This document shows positions 61,349-64,000 of a stretch of 64,000 bases of DNA, one piece after another. Source of the stretch: Prosthecobacter sp. (GTDB lineage: Bacteria > Verrucomicrobiota > Verrucomicrobiia > Verrucomicrobiales > Verrucomicrobiaceae); NCBI GenBank assembly GCA_021733925.1, contig JAIPJY010000004.1, positions 143,128 through 207,127 on the forward strand, given 5' to 3'. The notes below the pieces were generated by a model, which did no database searches, was not told the origin of the DNA, and saw only the letters and a program-made list of their open reading frames with translations. The position numbers and the translations under genes are program-made. Every line of letters starts with the position of its first letter. The first letter of the stretch is position 1.

Positions 61349-62497
61349 ATGAAATTTGCTTTTGTCAGCGCCAACCAGGGCGGAGGCGGCAGTGAGGAGC
61401 TGTGGGTGCAGACGGCAGGGAGGCTGCAAGCGATGGGACATGCGGTGCTGGCCCTGACGGAATGGAAAGCGGGTGCGCAACGACGGGTGAAGCAACTGGC
61501 GGCGATGGGGGTGGCGCATGAATCTGTGGACCGCAGCGGCAAACGTGCGGTGCTGGACAAGGTGTGGGAGCGTGTGAGCGGCGGTGCGCCGTGGCGCCTG
61601 CGCCACCTGAAGGCGGAGCTGAAGCGGCACGCGCCGGACCTGGTTATCTTTAACTCGGGCACGCTGGTGGATGGCATTCCTTTGCTGGAGGTGATCCATG
61701 CGGAGGGGCTGCCGTGCGTGGTGGTGACGCACCTGGTGTCCACGGACAACTGGCCGGAGGATGCACTGGCGGAACGGATTCACCTTGCGTATGCCAGCGC
61801 GCTGGAGGCGTGCTTTGTGTCCGAGCACAACCGCGAACTGTGTGCGCGGCAGACAGGACGCAGGCTGAGTAACGCGCAGATTGTACGGAATCCCTTTCTG
61901 GTGAGTGGTGAGGCGCAGCCGATTCCTGCGCTGAGCGCGGATGCGCCGGTGAAGCTGGCGCTGCCGGCGCGGCTGCACCCGAAGACGAAGGGGCATGACA
62001 TGCTGTTTGAGGTGCTGGCGCGACCGGAATGGCGGGAGCGGAGGATTCAGGTGTCGCTGTTCGGCAATGGCGGCTGCGAACGCACGCTGCGTGCATTGTG
62101 CGAGGAGCTGCAGATCACGGACAAGATTATTTTCGCCGGTCATGTGGATGACATGGAGGCGGTGTGGCGTGAGCACCATGGGCTGCTGCTGCCATCGCGC
62201 CATGAGGGGCTGCCGATTGCGCTGATCGAGGCGATGTGGGCGGGCCGGGTGGTGATCGCCACGCCGGCGGGGGGGATGGCTGAGATGCTGGTGCCGGGAC
62301 AGACGGGATTTCTGGCGAGTGCGTGTGATGCGAATGCGCTGCACGCGGTGATGGATGAGGCGTGGTCGCTACGAGAGCGGTGGGAGGCGATGGGCGTGGC
62401 TGGACGCGGGGTGGTGCAGGCGCGGATCCCGGCGGCCCCGGTCATGGTGTGGGCGGAGCATCTGCTGGAGCTGGCTGCAAGGAGCGGCAGGCTTTGA
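61349..62497 (+). CDS. Glycosyltransferase family 4
   Basis: From ATG 61349 (MKFAFVSANQGGGGSEELWV) it is 382 residues. The GT-B parts are in order: RLQAMGHAVLALTEWKAG, VIFNSGTLVDGIPLLEVI, IVRNPFLVSGEAQPIPAL at the hinge, LALPARLHPKTKGHDMLF, VSLFGNGGCERTLRALCEEL, and LLLPSRHEGLPIALIEAMW as the EX7E region. It is the only plus-strand gene in this part, so it is probably its own unit. Its 3' end overlaps the converging GT2 gene by 56 bases (62442-62497), an unusually long tail-to-tail overlap. Confidence 0.9.
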   Translation: MKFAFVSANQGGGGSEELWVQTAGRLQAMGHAVLALTEWKAGAQRRVKQLAAMGVAHESVDRSGKRAVLDKVWERVSGGAPWRLRHLKAELKRHAPDLVIFNSGTLVDGIPLLEVIHAEGLPCVVVTHLVSTDNWPEDALAERIHLAYASALEACFVSEHNRELCARQTGRRLSNAQIVRNPFLVSGEAQPIPALSADAPVKLALPARLHPKTKGHDMLFEVLARPEWRERRIQVSLFGNGGCERTLRALCEELQITDKIIFAGHVDDMEAVWREHHGLLLPSRHEGLPIALIEAMWAGRVVIATPAGGMAEMLVPGQTGFLASACDANALHAVMDEAWSLRERWEAMGVAGRGVVQARIPAAPVMVWAEHLLELAARSGRL

Positions 62498-63416
62498 GCC
62501 AGAGGCGCGCGGTGAGGTCCTGGCGGGAAATGAGCTTGTCCATGGCGGCATGGAAGGATGGGTGGCGCAGTCGGGCGAAGGGGGGGAGGCCATCAAGCCG
62601 CTGAAAGTGGCGTGCCATGCGCCAGAGTGCGGGGAGGGCAAAGCGGCAGGTTCGATCGTGGAGCCGCAGGGCGGTGCTTGAATCCAGACCGGTGAAGGCT
62701 GCGGCGTGGCGCTCCCAAACACGACGGCGGGCGAGGGCGGCGCGCTTCTCCTTCATGGCCTTTTGCGTGACGCCTTCGGGATTGATGCGGTAACGCAGCA
62801 GGTGCTCGGGCATGGTGGCGGCGAGGTGGTGGGTGAGGAGGCGCATCCACATGTCATAGTCTTCGGACCAGTAGGGCTCTGCGGGGCTGCTGTGGTCCTG
62901 ATAGTTGCCGGCTTGGAGGATGGCGCTGCGTTTGAAGAGGACGGTGGGGTGCCAGATGCGGGGGCCGACGAGGGTGGCGTGGAGGACTTCGGTGGGGGTG
63001 AAGGGGAGTGTGGAGGCGCCTTCGAGCTTGTTGCCTGCCATGTCGATGCAGTCGCGGTCTGTGCCGACAAGGGCGAGGGTGGGATGCTGGCGGTGGAAGT
63101 CGAGCTGCTGACGGAAGCGGTCTGGGTGGCAGATGTCGTCTGCATCCATGCGGGCGCAGAGTTCGGTGGTGGCGACTTCGACGAGGCGTGCGAGGGAGAG
63201 GCCGAGGGAGAGGGGCTGGCCGCGGTAGATGCGGCCGGGGAGGCGGGCGGGAATCCAGCGGTCGAGGATTTCGAGGGTGCCGTCTGTGGAGCCGTTGTCC
63301 CAGACGAGGACTTCGAAGTCGCGGTGGGTCTGCTGCTCGAGGGAGACGAGTGCTTCCTCAAGGAATGGCGCGCCATTGAGGATGGGGATGAGCACGCTGA
63401 GTTTTTCTGTGCTCAT
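62442..63416 (-). CDS. Glycosyltransferase family 2
   Basis: The 324-residue protein has the complete GT-A domain at about 1-230: LSVLIPILNGAPFLEEALVS, FEVLVWDNGSTDGTLEIL, CARMDADDICHPDRFRQQLD with the DXD-type MDADD, and HPTVLFKRSAIL with SEDYDMWMRLL near the end. The C-terminal part is helical and basic. It overlaps the following GT4 gene by four bases (63413-63416) at its start and the converging GT4 gene by 56 bases at its end. Confidence 0.9.
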   Translation of the reverse strand: MSTEKLSVLIPILNGAPFLEEALVSLEQQTHRDFEVLVWDNGSTDGTLEILDRWIPARLPGRIYRGQPLSLGLSLARLVEVATTELCARMDADDICHPDRFRQQLDFHRQHPTLALVGTDRDCIDMAGNKLEGASTLPFTPTEVLHATLVGPRIWHPTVLFKRSAILQAGNYQDHSSPAEPYWSEDYDMWMRLLTHHLAATMPEHLLRYRINPEGVTQKAMKEKRAALARRRVWERHAAAFTGLDSSTALRLHDRTCRFALPALWRMARHFQRLDGLPPFARLRHPSFHAAMDKLISRQDLTARLWLKACRSLQPAPADAPPTP

Positions 63417-64000
63417 GGGTGCGGGGGTGCGGTGGGGGAGGTGTGGCCGAGGGTGCGGTAGAGGGCGGCGTAGTCGTCGAGCGTTTTTTCGAGGTCGTGG
63501 TCGCGGAGGATGAGTGCGCGTGCGGCGGTGCCCATGCGGTGGCGTGCGGGGGCGTCTGCGAGGAGATAGGAGATGGCGTGTGCCCAGGCGGAGGGGGGAT
63601 CTTCAACGACCTGGATGACGCCCTCGTTTTCGCCGAGCTGGCCGTCCGGGAAGCCCATGAAGCGGCGGGTGAGGCATGGGAGGCCGGTGCTCATGGCCTC
63701 AAGGAGGGCATTGGGGAAGCCTTCCTGGGTGGAGGGGAAGACGAAGAGGTGTGCCATTTGATACCACCAATGAATATCGGCCTGCTGGGGGATGTGGATG
63801 ACGCGGGGGTGGGCGCGGATGGCGGTGAAGAGGGCGGTCTGGTAGGTTTCGATTTCCTGGCGCTCCTGCTCGGAGGAGATGGTGGGGCGCTGGACGGCGC
63901 CGACGAGGACGAGCCAGGCGTCCGGGTGGCGTGCGGCGACTTCTGGCCAGGCCTGGAGAAGTGTGAGGACGCCTTTGCGGGGGATGAGGTGGCCGACGTA
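63413..64000 (-). CDS. Glycosyltransferase family 4 (C-terminal part, runs off right edge)
   Basis: The reading frame is open from the right edge at 64000 and starts outside the window; 195 residues are present. They read YVGHLIPRKGVLTLLQAW, VLVGAVQRPTISSEQERQ, ADIHWWYQMAHLFVFPSTQ and EGFPNALLEAMSTGLPCL, the second domain of GT4 enzymes. An internal ATG at 63757 is not the real start. It overlaps the next gene (GT2) by four bases, as in the other pairs of this locus. Confidence 0.9.
   Translation of the reverse strand, partial: YVGHLIPRKGVLTLLQAWPEVAARHPDAWLVLVGAVQRPTISSEQERQEIETYQTALFTAIRAHPRVIHIPQQADIHWWYQMAHLFVFPSTQEGFPNALLEAMSTGLPCLTRRFMGFPDGQLGENEGVIQVVEDPPSAWAHAISYLLADAPARHRMGTAARALILRDHDLEKTLDDYAALYRTLGHTSPTAPPHP

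Noticed and set aside
61127-62344. 405-codon minus-strand frame
   Set aside because: It is antisense to the GT4 gene at 61349 and extremely rich in Arg, His and Gln, typical of a shadow.

Overview
The window reads as a chromosomal segment of a Verrucomicrobiota bacterium, probably close to Prosthecobacter/Verrucomicrobium. I infer this from protein families typical of the Planctomycetes-Verrucomicrobia-Chlamydiae group: DUF1501 and DUF1549/DUF1553 proteins, a PVC-type membrane-bound dehydrogenase fused to cytochrome c, a DUF1080 domain, and cupredoxin-PA14 fusions. The DNA is GC-rich and densely coded on both strands. Many genes overlap by ATGA, and few starts have a strong Shine-Dalgarno sequence. 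I saw no tRNA, rRNA, CRISPR array, transposase or phage gene.

1-13.6 kb is mixed housekeeping and envelope content. It starts with the 5' part of a clpS-like gene and continues with secreted cupredoxin/PA14 and beta-propeller proteins, an ABC ATPase/membrane pair, an M23 peptidase divergent from a DUF362 protein, a lone addiction-module-like small gene, purD and a DUF1549-type lipoprotein. A small membrane-protein gene at 13.0-13.6 kb sits between two similar copies of the 3' end of the neighbouring peptidase gene.

13.6-27.1 kb carries large envelope proteins: a TolB-like/M28/PDZ peptidase, a five-part fusion (DUF1080, SGNH, dehydrogenase propeller, HEAT, cytochrome c), an adjacent TamB-like/TamA-like pair and an EamA transporter.

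27.2-32.6 kb is a four-gene cassette (thioredoxin-fold protein, DUF1549/DUF1553 cytochrome-like protein, DUF1501 protein, WD40 protein) with ATGA overlaps. It is common in PVC genomes and has no settled function.

32.6-41 kb looks like an iron/heme region. It holds a TonB-dependent receptor with a clear terminator, two small overlapping genes, a HemS-like protein, an AraC regulator with a Fur-box-like site just before its start, and a DUF4198 protein. Prenyltransferase-like and Kelch secreted proteins lie among them.

41-43.2 kb has yifB/comM. The upstream non-coding stretch can fold on the same strand like a GEMM (cyclic-di-GMP-I) riboswitch, though the conserved positions match only partly.

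43.2-64 kb is an exopolysaccharide locus: an initiating sugar transferase, at least seven glycosyltransferases, a deacetylase-like protein, an O-antigen-ligase/polymerase-like protein, a Wzc-type tyrosine autokinase with an unusual repetitive tail, a Wza-type lipoprotein, an outer-membrane barrel, a small secreted protein, a membrane-anchored EEP hydrolase and a pseudopilin-like protein. No flippase is visible, and the locus runs off the right edge inside a glycosyltransferase gene.
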